From Aldehydirespirator sp965116665 (lineage in GTDB: Bacteria; Actinomycetota; Acidimicrobiia; Acidimicrobiales; Aldehydirespiratoraceae), in NCBI GenBank assembly GCA_965116665.1, contig OZ220709.1, positions 3,224,001 to 3,288,000 of the forward strand: a stretch of DNA of 64,000 nucleotides. The letters run 5' to 3'. The notes beneath the pieces are model-generated. The model saw nothing but the letters and a program-made list of their open reading frames with translations, had not been told where the DNA came from and ran no database searches. This document shows, piece by piece, positions 32,767 to 42,595 of the stretch (its first letter is position 1; every line of letters begins with the position of its first letter). The translations under genes and the position numbers were made by a program.

Positions 32767-34881
32767 TCAGTCGGCCAGGACCCGGGCCACCCCGTCCACG
32801 TCGGGAAGGCCGTCGAGCGGACCCAGCACGGTGATCTGATCGTCGGCCTCCAGCACCAGATCCGACTCGGCTCGCAGCACCCGGCCCTCGCGGCTGACCG
32901 CCTCCAGGAAGAAGCCGCTGTCGATGGTGAGCGCATCCACCCGGCGCCCGATCAGCGCCGCGGTCGACAGCTCCGGCATCAGCGGGTACTGGCCGATCGA
33001 CAGGTCCGGCAGCAGAGCCTCCTTCACCTCGGCCTCGTAGGCGGCCTCGGCCACCGCCTCGGCCCGGTCCGAGTGCAGGTAGGCGGCCAGCTCGCCGGCG
33101 AGGCGCAGCACCCGGCCCGGCTCGGCACTGCACCCGGCCAGGAAGAACAGCGCCTTCACCTGCTCGTCACGGCCCCCCCAGGCCGCCGGGATGCGGATGC
33201 CGCCCGCCGCCCTCACGATCACCAGGTAGTCGTCGTCGGTGTCGAAGAAAGCCACCGGCGTGGCCGTGGGATGCAGCTCCGAGGGCTGGATCCACAGCGA
33301 ACCCGACTCCAGGAACCGGTCGGTCACCGTGGCCACGTCCACGTTCGTCTGGCTCGACAGCACCTCCGAGGCCCGGACCGCGGCCTCGTTGATGTCCTCG
33401 CCCTCGCCGATGCTGACCACCGCGGCCCGGGCGATCAGCCCCGGATACTCGTCGCCGGCCCGCACTCCGTGGCTCTGCACCGCGGCGCTCAGCTCGCGGT
33501 CCAGGCCCCGGTCCACCAGCCTCCCCCAGCGCTCGAACACATGGTAGATGGCCCCTCCGTGCATCGAGCGGGTGCGCCCGTAGAACAGGTACCCGGCCAC
33601 CCCCAGCACGATCGACGCTCCGGTCAGCAGCAGGGCGACCGCCCCCAGCTCGATGATCAGGTAGACGTCGATGACGATCCCGGCCAGTTGCAGGTACGGG
33701 AACAGCGGAGCGGTGAACCCCGGCGCGTAGGAGGCGATGCGCGACGCCCGCAGCACCAGCACCGCCGAGTTCACCAGGGCCAGCGTCAACAGCACGAAGG
33801 CGCTGGCCACCTTGGCGATGGCGGCCACGTCCAGGGCCAGGACCACTGCGGCCATGCCCACGCCGGTGAGCGCCACCCCCCATGCCGGCGTGTCGAACCG
33901 GTTGAGCCGTCCGAGCCGCTCACCCACCAGCCGGTCGCGGCTCATGGCCAGGGGGTAGCGGGCCGCGGCCAGGATCCCGGCGTTGGTGGCCGACGAGAAC
34001 GCGGCCAGCGCGGCCACCACCACCAGCACCGCGCCCGCGGTGGGCAGCACCTCCTCCGCGGCGGTGTAGATGGGAGCCAGGTCGTCGTGCAGCTGCGCGG
34101 GCGGCACCACCGCCACCGCCACCAGCACCCCGAGCGTGTACAGCGCAGTGCTGACCAGCAGCGACAGCCCCATTCCCAGCGGGATGTTGCGGGACGGATC
34201 GTTGATCTCCTCGGCCGCGCTGGCCACCTTGGTGAGCCCCCCGTAGGACACGAACACCAGCCCGACCACGCTCACCAGCCCGCCCGTACCGGCGGCGAAG
34301 AAGGGATCCAGACTGCCTCCGCCGCGCGAGCCGCCCGAGACGGTCTGGCCCGCGCCGGCCACGACGAACCAGGCCATCACGGCCAGCACGAACCCCACCA
34401 GCAGCATCTGCACCAGGGCGCTGGCCCGGGTGCCCAGGATGTTGACGATGGTGAAGCCGGCGATCAGCACCACCGCCAGCGGCTTGGCCGGCACGTCGAG
34501 CACGATGTTCAGGTAGGCGCTCATCCCGACCAGCGCGAAGGCGTCCTTGAGCACCAGCGAGAGCCAGGTGGCCATGCCCGAGACGGTCCCCACCGCCGGG
34601 CCGTAGGCCCGCATCAGGAAGTAGTAGGCGCCCCCGGCGCGGGGCATGGCCGTGGACAGCTCGGCCACGCTCAACATGGCGGGCACCGCCACCACACCGG
34701 CCAGCGCGTAGGCCAGCACCGCGCTGGGCCCGGCCTCGGCCGCGGCCAGACCGGGCAGCAGGAACAGGCCCGAGCTGAGCATCGCCCCCGTGCTCAGCAC
34801 GAACACATGCCGAAGCCCCAGCGAGCGGGCCAACCCGCGCAGCGGCCCGCGGCCCAACCCCCCATTGCCGCGCTGGTTCAT
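32767..34881 (-). CDS. APC-family amino-acid permease with C-terminal EIIA-like and TrkA_C domains
   Basis: A 704-aa protein. Residues about 15-450 are an amino acid-polyamine-organocation permease with 12 membrane segments (GAMLSSGLFLLPGLAAAEAG, PRAGGAYYFLMRAYGP, KVASAAEEINDPSRNIP). Residues about 500-630 are a cytosolic domain like the PTS EIIA fold (VKALFFLAGCSAEPGRVLRL), though the phospho-histidine motif is not obvious. The last 70 residues are a TrkA_C-type domain (LSTAALIGRRVDALTI, VLEADDQITVLGP). ATG 34881 has GAGAGG upstream; a start 15 codons earlier is possible. The cargo is unknown, perhaps gated by nucleotide or nitrogen signals. Confidence 0.85.
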   Translation of the reverse strand: MNQRGNGGLGRGPLRGLARSLGLRHVFVLSTGAMLSSGLFLLPGLAAAEAGPSAVLAYALAGVVAVPAMLSVAELSTAMPRAGGAYYFLMRAYGPAVGTVSGMATWLSLVLKDAFALVGMSAYLNIVLDVPAKPLAVVLIAGFTIVNILGTRASALVQMLLVGFVLAVMAWFVVAGAGQTVSGGSRGGGSLDPFFAAGTGGLVSVVGLVFVSYGGLTKVASAAEEINDPSRNIPLGMGLSLLVSTALYTLGVLVAVAVVPPAQLHDDLAPIYTAAEEVLPTAGAVLVVVAALAAFSSATNAGILAAARYPLAMSRDRLVGERLGRLNRFDTPAWGVALTGVGMAAVVLALDVAAIAKVASAFVLLTLALVNSAVLVLRASRIASYAPGFTAPLFPYLQLAGIVIDVYLIIELGAVALLLTGASIVLGVAGYLFYGRTRSMHGGAIYHVFERWGRLVDRGLDRELSAAVQSHGVRAGDEYPGLIARAAVVSIGEGEDINEAAVRASEVLSSQTNVDVATVTDRFLESGSLWIQPSELHPTATPVAFFDTDDDYLVIVRAAGGIRIPAAWGGRDEQVKALFFLAGCSAEPGRVLRLAGELAAYLHSDRAEAVAEAAYEAEVKEALLPDLSIGQYPLMPELSTAALIGRRVDALTIDSGFFLEAVSREGRVLRAESDLVLEADDQITVLGPLDGLPDVDGVARVLAD

Positions 34882-35069
34882 GTACCTCTCACGCGCCGGG
34901 CCATTTCCAAACATAACCCGACCCACCGCAGTCGCTCAAACAATCCCTCTGGTGAAGGGCCTCAACCGACGGCGACCGGGATCTGTGCGCACAAACCCGG
35001 TCCCATAGCCCGAAAAGCGCGAACAGACGCGGCGGAGGGGTCAACGGCGGCACGGGATCGGGGGGCGGC

Positions 35070-35075
35070 TAGCGT
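35070..35075 (+). promoter_or_regulatory. -10 element of a leaderless promoter
   Basis: TAGCGT ends 6 bases before the GTG at 35082. The intervening TTCGAC contains no ribosome site. Confidence 0.4.
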
Positions 35076-35081
35076 TTCGAC

Positions 35082-36605
35082 GTGAACTGGTGGCTGTGGG
35101 CGCTGGCCGCGGTAGGTGCCGTGCTCATCGTCACGACCGTCCACGACCTGGCGCAGAAGCGCCACGCGATCCTGCGCAACTTCCCGATCATCGGCCACCT
35201 GCGCTACCTGCTGGAGTCGTTCGGCCCCGAGCTGCGCCAGTACATCGTCAGCGACAACGACGAGGAGCGCCCCTTCAACCGCAACCAGCGCCGCTGGGTC
35301 TACGCCACCGCCAAGCGGGAGAACCCGTACTTCGGGTTCGGCTCCGACAACCGCCTCGATGCCGACGGCTACGTGTTCTTCCGGCACGCGGCCTTCCCGG
35401 TGGACTGCGACACCCCCCACGGCGAGCTGCGGGCGGCCAAGGTGCTCGGGGCCTGGCGCGACCGGCCGGGGGCGTTCCGGCCCGCGTCGGTGGTGAACAT
35501 CTCGGGTATGTCCTACGGCTCGCTGTCGGGACCCGCGGTGGAGGCGCTCAACCGGGGCTCGGCCGCGGCCGGATGCCTCCACAACACCGGCGAGGGCGGG
35601 ATCAGCGACTTCCACCGCTGCGGCGCCGACCTGGTGTTCCAGCTGGGAACGGGATACTTCGGCGCCCGCGACGCCGATGGGCGCTTCTGCATGGACACCT
35701 TCCTGGCCAGCCTCGACTCGGCTCCCGTCAAGGCGGTCGAGCTGAAGCTGAGCCAGGGCGCCAAGCCCGGCCTGGGCGGGGTGCTGCCCGCCGCCAAGGT
35801 CACGCCGGAGATCGCCGAGGCCCGGGGCGTGCCGGTGGGGGTGACCGTGCGCAGCCCCAACCACCACCCCGAGTTCGAAGACGTCGCCGGTCTCGTCAAC
35901 TTCGTGGAGCGGATAGCCGACGCCGCCGGCGTGCCGGTGGGAATCAAGTCGGCGGTCGGCGATCGTCGCTTCTGGGCCGAGCTCGCGTACCACATGTCGG
36001 ACACGGGCTGGGGACCCGATTTCATCACTGTGGACGGTGGGGAGGGCGGCACCGGTGCGGGGCCGCTGACGTTCACCGACCACGTCTCGCTGCCCTTCCG
36101 GGCGGGTTTCGCCGAGGTCTACCAGGCTTTCGCCGAGGTCGATCTGAACGAGGCCGTGGTGTTCGTCGGCTCGGGCAAGCTCGGCTTCGCGCCCGACGCC
36201 ATGGTGGCCATAGCCATGGGCGTAGACCTGATCAGCGTGGGGCGGGAGGCGATGATGGCGGTCGGCTGCATCCAGGCCCAGCGCTGCCACAGCGGGCGCT
36301 GCCCGACCGGCGTGGCCACCCAGAGCAAGTGGCTCACCCGGGGGCTCGACCCGGCCAGCAAGGCTGTGCGGGTGGCCAGCTACGTGGCCGGGCTGCGCCA
36401 CGAGCTGAGGATGCTGGCCGAGGCGATGGGCGAGGAGCATCCGTCGCTGGTGGACCCGGCTGCGGTGGAGATGCGCATCCGCCGGGGGGAGCTGATGCCC
36501 ATCCTCGACGCCGTCGGCTACTCGGACACGGCCAAGCAGGCCCGCATCGCCCTGGGCGACGTGGCCCGCGAGGCCCGCGTCTTCGCCGACTCGGCCGTCG
36601 AGTAG
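35082..36605 (+). CDS. FMN-binding glutamate-synthase-family protein
   Basis: A 507-aa protein with one N-terminal membrane helix (WWLWALAAVGAVLIVTTVH) followed by the FMN/iron-sulfur domain of glutamate synthase large subunit. Conserved parts include SVVNISGMSYGSLSGPAVEALN, VELKLSQGAKPGLGGVLPAAKVTPEIAE, FITVDGGEGGTGAGPL, VFVGSGKLGF and the cysteine cluster GCIQAQRCHSGRCPTGVATQ for a 3Fe-4S centre. No amidotransferase domain is present, so it is not a full glutamate synthase. The electron partner and physiological reaction are not evident from neighbours. Confidence 0.9.
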   Translation: MNWWLWALAAVGAVLIVTTVHDLAQKRHAILRNFPIIGHLRYLLESFGPELRQYIVSDNDEERPFNRNQRRWVYATAKRENPYFGFGSDNRLDADGYVFFRHAAFPVDCDTPHGELRAAKVLGAWRDRPGAFRPASVVNISGMSYGSLSGPAVEALNRGSAAAGCLHNTGEGGISDFHRCGADLVFQLGTGYFGARDADGRFCMDTFLASLDSAPVKAVELKLSQGAKPGLGGVLPAAKVTPEIAEARGVPVGVTVRSPNHHPEFEDVAGLVNFVERIADAAGVPVGIKSAVGDRRFWAELAYHMSDTGWGPDFITVDGGEGGTGAGPLTFTDHVSLPFRAGFAEVYQAFAEVDLNEAVVFVGSGKLGFAPDAMVAIAMGVDLISVGREAMMAVGCIQAQRCHSGRCPTGVATQSKWLTRGLDPASKAVRVASYVAGLRHELRMLAEAMGEEHPSLVDPAAVEMRIRRGELMPILDAVGYSDTAKQARIALGDVAREARVFADSAVE

Positions 36606-36635
36606 TCCCGGCTCGCCAGCCATCCGGCCTTGCCA

Positions 36636-36691
36636 CCCGAAATTGGGGTGAATTCTGGGCATACAGTGCCCATTTCGTCATCAATTTCGGG
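36636..36691. repeat. Dispersed palindromic repeat, copy 1 (convergent gene ends)
   Basis: Outer arms CCCGAAATTG (36636-36645) and CAATTTCGGG (36682-36691) are perfect; an inner hairpin TGGGCA/TGCCCA lies at 36656-36672. The half ending CCCATTTCGTC-CAATTTCGGG recurs at 59054-59077. It lies between two convergent genes and may work as a bidirectional terminator. Confidence 0.65.
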
Positions 36692-36735
36692 CGGGGAGCC
36701 GGCGGGCGGGCGGGGAGCCGGCGGGCTCCTAGAAG

Positions 36736-39648
36736 CTAGCTCTCGAGCTGCTCCAGCAGGCGGGCCAGGATCTCGTCCTGGCGGCGCCGCAGCTCGGCCA
36801 GCTCGTCGATCAGCTGCTGGGTCTCCGACCCGGTCAGCTCGCCCAGGTCCACACCGGGAGCATCGGTGACGGAGGGCTCGGCGTCGTCTTCGGTCGACTC
36901 GGCCCGGCCGGTGTCGTCAGGCAGGAGCACGTCGCCGTCGGTGACGATCGGCGGCAGCACCACCCCTTCGAAGTCGGTGCCCGGGTAGAGGTCGGAGAGG
37001 GCCTCGCCCAGCGTCTTGCCCAGCGCGGTGCGGTTGCCGACCGAGGCGATGACCCCGGCCAGCAGCGGGATCTGGGTGCCCTGGGCCCGCACGTACATGG
37101 GACGGACGTACAGCAACGAGTCCTCGATGGGCAGCAGCAGCATGTCGCCGAAGTCGACCAGCGAGCCCTGGTCGTTGAGCAGGGTCAGCTCCCGGCTGAT
37201 GTCGGGGTTGGTGGAGATGTTCGACGCCACGATGGCCGGACCCGGCGCCAGCAGGTTGGCCATCTCGTAGGACACCAGGCGCGACGTGCCGTCGGAGCGG
37301 GTCTCGCCCACCATGAAGGCGGTCAGCTCCTTGCGGCTGTCATCGTCGGAGGTGGGCACGAACGAGCGCAGGGCCACGAACGAGGCATCCTCCTCGCCGG
37401 GGAGCTGGATCAGCGAGTAGTAGGCCGGCACCCGCCGCTCCCGGCTGGTCAGCCCCCGCTCGCCGACCACGGCCTCGGCGGTGCCGCCGGCCAGCACGCT
37501 GCGGCCCGGGTCCTGGGCCACCGCCCAGCGCTCGGTGCCGATGATCAGCGCCTCGGGCTCCGACACCTGGTACGACGCCCACATGTTGGTCTGCACGGTG
37601 AACATGTCCGTCGGGAAGCGCAAATGGTCACGCAACTCGTCGGGCATGTCCGAGAAGTCGGTGAACAGGTCGGGGAACGCCGACTGCCATGCCTGGATGA
37701 TCGGGTCCTGCACCGGCATCACGTAGAGCGTCACATCGCCGTCGTAGGAGTCGACCACGGCCTTGACCGAGTTGCGGATGTAGTTGGCGCCCGCTGTGGC
37801 CAGCTCCGAGCCGGAGTTGAGGCCGCTGATGTCGGCGCTCTGGGAATAGGGATAGCGGTTGGTGGTGGTGTAGGCGTCGAGCACGTAGTGGATGCGGCCC
37901 TCGAAGGCCACCGGGTAGGCGTCCGAGTCGAACTCGAGGAACGGGGCGACGCTGCGCACCCGGTCCTGCGCGTCGCGGATGTAGATGATGCGGGTGTCGC
38001 CGGCGACGAAGTCGGAGATCAGCGGGTCGAGCTGCCCGAAGCGCAGCGCGAAGGCGGTCTGGCGCAGGAACGACCCCATGTTGACGCCGCCCTCGCCGTC
38101 GTAGCGGAAGCTCTCCTCGTTGCCCTGGCCGTCCACGTAGTCGACCTCGTCCCGGGTGGCCCCCACCAGCGCGTAGCCCTCGAGATTCTCGCCGACGTAT
38201 ATCTGGGGCTCCTCGAGCTCCAATTCGATCGCCGGGTCCACGTCGACGGGCAGGCCGCCGGTGATGAACACCGGGCTGCCCCGGACGTCGGTGACGTTGG
38301 CCCTCGCGATGGCGGCTCCGTAACCGTGGGTGATGGCCACATGCTGGCGCTCCCACGAGCCCAGTTCGCTCAGGTTGAGCTCGCGAGCGGCCAGCACCAC
38401 CTGGGTCAGTTCGCCGTCCACCTCGTAGCGGTCCACGTCGAGCACCGACGAGAAGCGGTAGAAGTCCCGCTCGCCCTGGTCCTTCTCGAAGGTGTCGGTG
38501 AGGGTCAGCGGGTCGAGGATCCGGGCGTTGCGGACCGTCTGGGCCGCGGCTCTCAGCTGGCCGGGCGAAGGATTCTCCGTGTAGTCGAACACTTCCAGGG
38601 AGACGTCGGCGTCGGGCACGAGCCCGTAGGCCGATCGGGTGGCCGCGATGTTGCGGTCGGTGTAGACGGACTCGCGGTCGGTGGTGTTGGGATCCACCTG
38701 GAAACGCTGCACGAACGCGGGGTACATGTTGCCCGCCACCAGCGCGGTGAAGGCCCACAGCACCACAGCCAGCACCGGCAGCACCCAGCCCCGGCGGCGC
38801 AGGTTCACCACCAGCAGGATCACCGCGGCCAGCGAGATCAGCAGCAGCAGGTTGAGTGCGGGCAGCTTGGCCTTGACGTCGGTGTAGAGAGCGCCGTCGA
38901 CCACGCCCCGGCCCGACACGGTCAACTCGTAGCGGGACAGCCAGTAGTCGGCCGCCTTCACCAGTGCCAGCCCGGCCAGGATGGCCGACAGGTGGACCTT
39001 CACCGACGGCAGCACCCGCTGCGCCCCCGGCGCGACCTGGAGCCTGATCCCGCCGTGGAGGTAGTGGAAGATGCCCACCACCACTAGCAGGATCATGAGG
39101 GCGGCGAAGCCCCAGTTCACGAGGAACGACAGGAACGGAAGCCGGAAGACGTAGAAGCCGATGTCGGTGTTGAACAGCGGATCGGTTATCCCGAAGTCCT
39201 TGCGGTTGACGAAGAGCAGCCACTCCTCCCACTGGTTCGACACGCCCGACGCGGCCAACAGCGAGAACAGCACCGACACCGCCAGGCGCACGAGCCGGGT
39301 GCGGCCCGACACCAGGCCGTGGTAGCGGCTGAGGAGCTCCTCCTCGGGTCCGGGCGGGCGCACCTTGGGCGCGAGCCGCTCGACGATCATCAGGTTGATC
39401 CAGATCAGGATGAAGAACGCGACCGCGAAGATCAGGAACAGCGCGACCTTGGCCAGCAGCACCCGCCCCCACACGTCGGTCCGGTCGAGGGAGTCGAACC
39501 ACAGGTAGTCGGTGTAGAAGCGGGCGATCCCCCGCAGCGACAGCAGCAGGACCAGAAGTCCGGCCGCTACCAGCAGCGCGATGAATCGGGTTCTTCTAGA
39601 GCCGAAACGCGGTCGGCCGCCGGTGGGAGGGGGGGAAACAGTGCGCAC
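36736..39648 (-). CDS. UPF0182 family large membrane protein
   Basis: A 970-aa member of the UPF0182 family, common in Actinomycetota. The first 330 residues hold about seven membrane helices; the rest is a large extracellular domain with family segments such as FNTDIGFYVFRLPFLSFLV, RNIAATRSAYGLVPDADV, HVAITHGYGAAIARANVTD and DIRYS-like regions, and a terminal coiled stretch (LTGSETQQLIDELAELRRRQDEIL). Its function is not established. GTG 39648 is used. It follows the DivIVA-like gene by 6 bp. Confidence 0.93.
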   Translation of the reverse strand: MRTVSPPPTGGRPRFGSRRTRFIALLVAAGLLVLLLSLRGIARFYTDYLWFDSLDRTDVWGRVLLAKVALFLIFAVAFFILIWINLMIVERLAPKVRPPGPEEELLSRYHGLVSGRTRLVRLAVSVLFSLLAASGVSNQWEEWLLFVNRKDFGITDPLFNTDIGFYVFRLPFLSFLVNWGFAALMILLVVVGIFHYLHGGIRLQVAPGAQRVLPSVKVHLSAILAGLALVKAADYWLSRYELTVSGRGVVDGALYTDVKAKLPALNLLLLISLAAVILLVVNLRRRGWVLPVLAVVLWAFTALVAGNMYPAFVQRFQVDPNTTDRESVYTDRNIAATRSAYGLVPDADVSLEVFDYTENPSPGQLRAAAQTVRNARILDPLTLTDTFEKDQGERDFYRFSSVLDVDRYEVDGELTQVVLAARELNLSELGSWERQHVAITHGYGAAIARANVTDVRGSPVFITGGLPVDVDPAIELELEEPQIYVGENLEGYALVGATRDEVDYVDGQGNEESFRYDGEGGVNMGSFLRQTAFALRFGQLDPLISDFVAGDTRIIYIRDAQDRVRSVAPFLEFDSDAYPVAFEGRIHYVLDAYTTTNRYPYSQSADISGLNSGSELATAGANYIRNSVKAVVDSYDGDVTLYVMPVQDPIIQAWQSAFPDLFTDFSDMPDELRDHLRFPTDMFTVQTNMWASYQVSEPEALIIGTERWAVAQDPGRSVLAGGTAEAVVGERGLTSRERRVPAYYSLIQLPGEEDASFVALRSFVPTSDDDSRKELTAFMVGETRSDGTSRLVSYEMANLLAPGPAIVASNISTNPDISRELTLLNDQGSLVDFGDMLLLPIEDSLLYVRPMYVRAQGTQIPLLAGVIASVGNRTALGKTLGEALSDLYPGTDFEGVVLPPIVTDGDVLLPDDTGRAESTEDDAEPSVTDAPGVDLGELTGSETQQLIDELAELRRRQDEILARLLEQLES

Positions 39649-39654
39649 CGCGGT

Positions 39655-41232
39655 TCACGATACCGCTTCTGGCCAGCCAGCAGATAGGGCAGCTTCCGCG
39701 GCGGCCTCAGCCCGGCGTGAGCGCGACTCCCGGTAGATCGAACGCACCGCCCGGGCAAGCTCGTCCGGGTCGTCGGTGTCATCGACCAGTTGGCCGAGGC
39801 GGGACCGGACCGGCTCGACCAGGATCGACACGATCGCGGTGGTGGCCGCCTTCATGTCGATGTCGTCGATGCTGACGTCGATGTCGGACGCGAAGTCCTG
39901 CAGCGGCTCCACGACGGCGCGGGTGTAGGGGCCCGCATCGGCGGAGACGAGGTTGCGGACAGCTCGCGTTCCGCCCCGGCGGAGCGAGTCCAACAACTCG
40001 CCCTGCTCGTCCACGACCAGTCTCTTGAGTCGGCGGGCGATCCCTCCCACGGCCACGGCTCGGGCCGCACCGACAAGGTCGTCGGACCCGGCGGCCTCGC
40101 CCGACGGCTCCTCCGCCTCCGACCCCCCGCCGGTGGCCGTACCCTCGGGCGGCTCAGCCACAGGCCGGCTGGTGATCGACCGCAGGCGGGCGAATATCGC
40201 GCCCGCGTCCGGCGCGGCTTCGGGCTCTGCCTCGGTCTCCACCGCCGGGAAACCCGGCTCGTGCTCGGGCACGGCACCGGGTCCGGCGTCAGACTCGAAT
40301 CGGGGCTCGGCTTCCACGTCGTAGAGGCCGACCGCGGCCCCCTGCGGCGGCTTGTCCTTGTAGCCGATTATCTCCACGTATTCGCTGAGCCCGAAATCCC
40401 CGGTCTCGTCCGGCCGGTAGATCGCCTCGTCCTCCAGTTCATCGAGTTCGGCCGGCTCGGCGGGCCCGGCTCCGGCCTCGGGATCCTCCGCAGGTTCCGG
40501 AGCGGTGGCCGCGGCCTCGTCCTCATCGCCGGCGGCGGTCTCTTCGTCCGGGGGCAGTCTCGCGGCGCGGGCAGCCCGGATCTCGGCCTCCATCTCGCCG
40601 ACGGTGGGCTCGGGCTCGGCCGCCACCAGCAGGCCTGCCCTCGCCGCAGCAGCCTCGGCTTGAGGACCCGCCTGCACGAAATTCGCGATCCAGCCGTCCA
40701 GCCCCTCGCGGCAGATCGACACTGCCTCCAGGAGGCGGTCGCGAATGACCCGGAGCTGCTCGACCTCCACCCGATGCGCATGGCGCTTGAAGGCCAGGTC
40801 CGACAGGATCCGCTCCCTCACGTTGCGGGCCTCAGCCACGAGCTCCCGACCCCGCTCGCGGCTCTCCTCCAGGATGTCGGCCGCGGCCGTCCTGGCCTCG
40901 GCGGTGATCTCCTGGCCGCGAGACTCGGCCCGATCCAACCTCTCCCGGGCTGCATCCCGGGCCGCCTGCAGCACTCGGGCCGCCTCGTCGCCCAGGGCCT
41001 CCACCACATGGGCCGTATCCAGCCTCTCCGGGGGGGCCGACTCGAGCGCGGCGATGCGCTCCTGGAGCGAGTCGACCAGACCGTGGAGACGGCGGACCTC
41101 CGACGCGGCCTCACGCAGCCGCCGGCGTACCGGCTCAGGCTCGAAGCCGCGGCGAACCGTGTCGAAGTCGGCGCGCTCAAGCTCGTCGGGGACAAGCCCC
41201 TCCACCGGATCTAGTCCGTCGCCGTTTGCCAT
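39655..41232 (-). CDS. DivIVA-like coiled-coil protein with acidic linker
   Basis: A 525-aa protein. Residues 22-70 resemble the DivIVA lipid-binding and first coiled-coil region (FDTVRRGFEPEPVRRRLREA), and coiled coil continues to about 200. An acidic, alanine/proline-rich linker (about 205-370) follows, and a C-terminal domain (EPLQDFASDIDVSIDDIDMK...ARAVRSIYRESRSRR) that I do not recognise. ATG 41232 has GGAGGAG upstream. DivIVA relatives mark poles or septa in Actinomycetota. It is likely cotranscribed with UPF0182. Confidence 0.7.
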   Translation of the reverse strand: MANGDGLDPVEGLVPDELERADFDTVRRGFEPEPVRRRLREAASEVRRLHGLVDSLQERIAALESAPPERLDTAHVVEALGDEAARVLQAARDAARERLDRAESRGQEITAEARTAAADILEESRERGRELVAEARNVRERILSDLAFKRHAHRVEVEQLRVIRDRLLEAVSICREGLDGWIANFVQAGPQAEAAAARAGLLVAAEPEPTVGEMEAEIRAARAARLPPDEETAAGDEDEAAATAPEPAEDPEAGAGPAEPAELDELEDEAIYRPDETGDFGLSEYVEIIGYKDKPPQGAAVGLYDVEAEPRFESDAGPGAVPEHEPGFPAVETEAEPEAAPDAGAIFARLRSITSRPVAEPPEGTATGGGSEAEEPSGEAAGSDDLVGAARAVAVGGIARRLKRLVVDEQGELLDSLRRGGTRAVRNLVSADAGPYTRAVVEPLQDFASDIDVSIDDIDMKAATTAIVSILVEPVRSRLGQLVDDTDDPDELARAVRSIYRESRSRRAEAAAEAALSAGWPEAVS

Positions 41233-41352
41233 GGCTCCTCCGCCGCCGCCGCCCGGCACCTGAGCAGCGGACGGCGACCGACCCTCTTGATGGTAGGCCG
41301 AGTAGCGGAGATTGGCGGGCATTCCTGCCAGCACGCGGATCGGGGCACCAGC

Positions 41353-42537
41353 TCAGCCGTACAGGAGTCCAACGGGATCGCCTCCCTGGGCGGCCAACGC
41401 ATCCAGCGCGTCGTCGAGGTCCTCGACCCCCACCACTTGGACCTCGCCTGCACCCGATCGGGCCTCTTCGACCAGAGCTGCCGGCACGATGATGATCTCG
41501 GCGCCCGCGTCCCGGGCCGCCACCGACTTCTGGGCCACCCCGCCCACATCCCCGACCGAGCCGTCCAGCTGGATCGAGCCGGTGACCGCGACCCGCTTGC
41601 CTCCGGTCAGCTCGCCCGGTGTGAGAACGTCGAGCACCAGCAAGGTGAAGGCCAGGCCGGCGGAGGGGCCTCCCACGTTGCCGGAGCTGATGTCGATCTC
41701 GAAAGGCAGCGGGGACCTCTCGACCCGCTCGGTCACGCCGCTAACCCCGATGTACGCCCCGCCGCTGTCGGGATGGGTGCCCAGCGTGAGCTCGACGTCG
41801 CGTCGCTCCTGCGTCTCGGAGTCCTCGACCGTGATGATCGCGGTCGTGCCCGGATCAAGGCCGGCCAGCACTGCCCGCAGCGACTCGACAGTGGTTACCG
41901 GCAGCCCGTCGATGGACAGGATCACGTCGGTGCCCGCCAGCAGGCCGTCGGCGGGACCGCCGGAGACCGCCTCCGCGAACAGCACACCGGTGAAATCGGC
42001 TACGTGAACGCCGAGACGCTGCAGGGCCACGATGGTGGCCGTGTCCTTGGCGCTGCTCATCAAGTGCCGGTTGAATTCACGCTGCTCCTGGTTGGAGCGG
42101 TCGCCGAACACCGACTCGCGGCTGCGCAACTCGACCGCATCGTCGACCGCGGACCTGATCCAGTCGACGACGGTCACCTCGCTGTCGATCGACACGGTCA
42201 GCAGCAGGATCTCCCCGTCGGACTCGTACACCTCGATGCCGTCGGCTTCGATCCGGTCCGATGTGGTGATGGCGCCGCCGGGCAGGAAGGCCACCGCCTC
42301 GGAGTCGACCACCGAGTCGCCCGGAATCACACGGCCGGCCCACCGTGCCGGCACGAAGAAGGACGCGACCGAGGCCGCCACGGCCAGGACGAACACCGCG
42401 CCCAGGGCCCACCACCGTCCCCGCCGGGACCGGCCACCGCCGGGCCGGCGCATGGATCGGAATGGGGGCGCCGGCGGGCTCGGCGGGTCCGGGTCCGGCG
42501 CCGGGGAAGTCGGCGGTGGGGAAGCTAGCGTGGCCAA
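41353..42537 (-). CDS. YlbL-type PDZ and Lon-proteolytic-domain protein
   Basis: A 394-aa membrane-anchored serine protease. After a proline-rich N-terminus comes one membrane helix (WALGAVFVLAVAASVASFF, residues 43-61), a PDZ domain (GVLFAEAVSGGPADGLLAGTDVILSIDG) and a Lon-like S16 domain with Ser in GNVGGPSAGLAF and Lys in GGVAQKSVAARDAG forming the catalytic dyad. The start is TTG 42537; ATG 42453 would shorten the cytoplasmic N-terminus. It is divergent from a small membrane protein gene and upstream of the DivIVA-like gene. Confidence 0.88.
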   Translation of the reverse strand: MATLASPPPTSPAPDPDPPSPPAPPFRSMRRPGGGRSRRGRWWALGAVFVLAVAASVASFFVPARWAGRVIPGDSVVDSEAVAFLPGGAITTSDRIEADGIEVYESDGEILLLTVSIDSEVTVVDWIRSAVDDAVELRSRESVFGDRSNQEQREFNRHLMSSAKDTATIVALQRLGVHVADFTGVLFAEAVSGGPADGLLAGTDVILSIDGLPVTTVESLRAVLAGLDPGTTAIITVEDSETQERRDVELTLGTHPDSGGAYIGVSGVTERVERSPLPFEIDISSGNVGGPSAGLAFTLLVLDVLTPGELTGGKRVAVTGSIQLDGSVGDVGGVAQKSVAARDAGAEIIIVPAALVEEARSGAGEVQVVGVEDLDDALDALAAQGGDPVGLLYG

Positions 42538-42595
42538 CCGTCCAGTCGTCTTCGCTCAGGCGCCCTGGAGTGGCGCCGGACACCAAGGTATCCCC

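Noticed and set aside
32716..35085. 789-codon plus-strand frame across the permease
   Set aside because: It is antisense to a clear membrane permease and rich in His/Gln/Arg, as expected for a shadow in GC-rich DNA.
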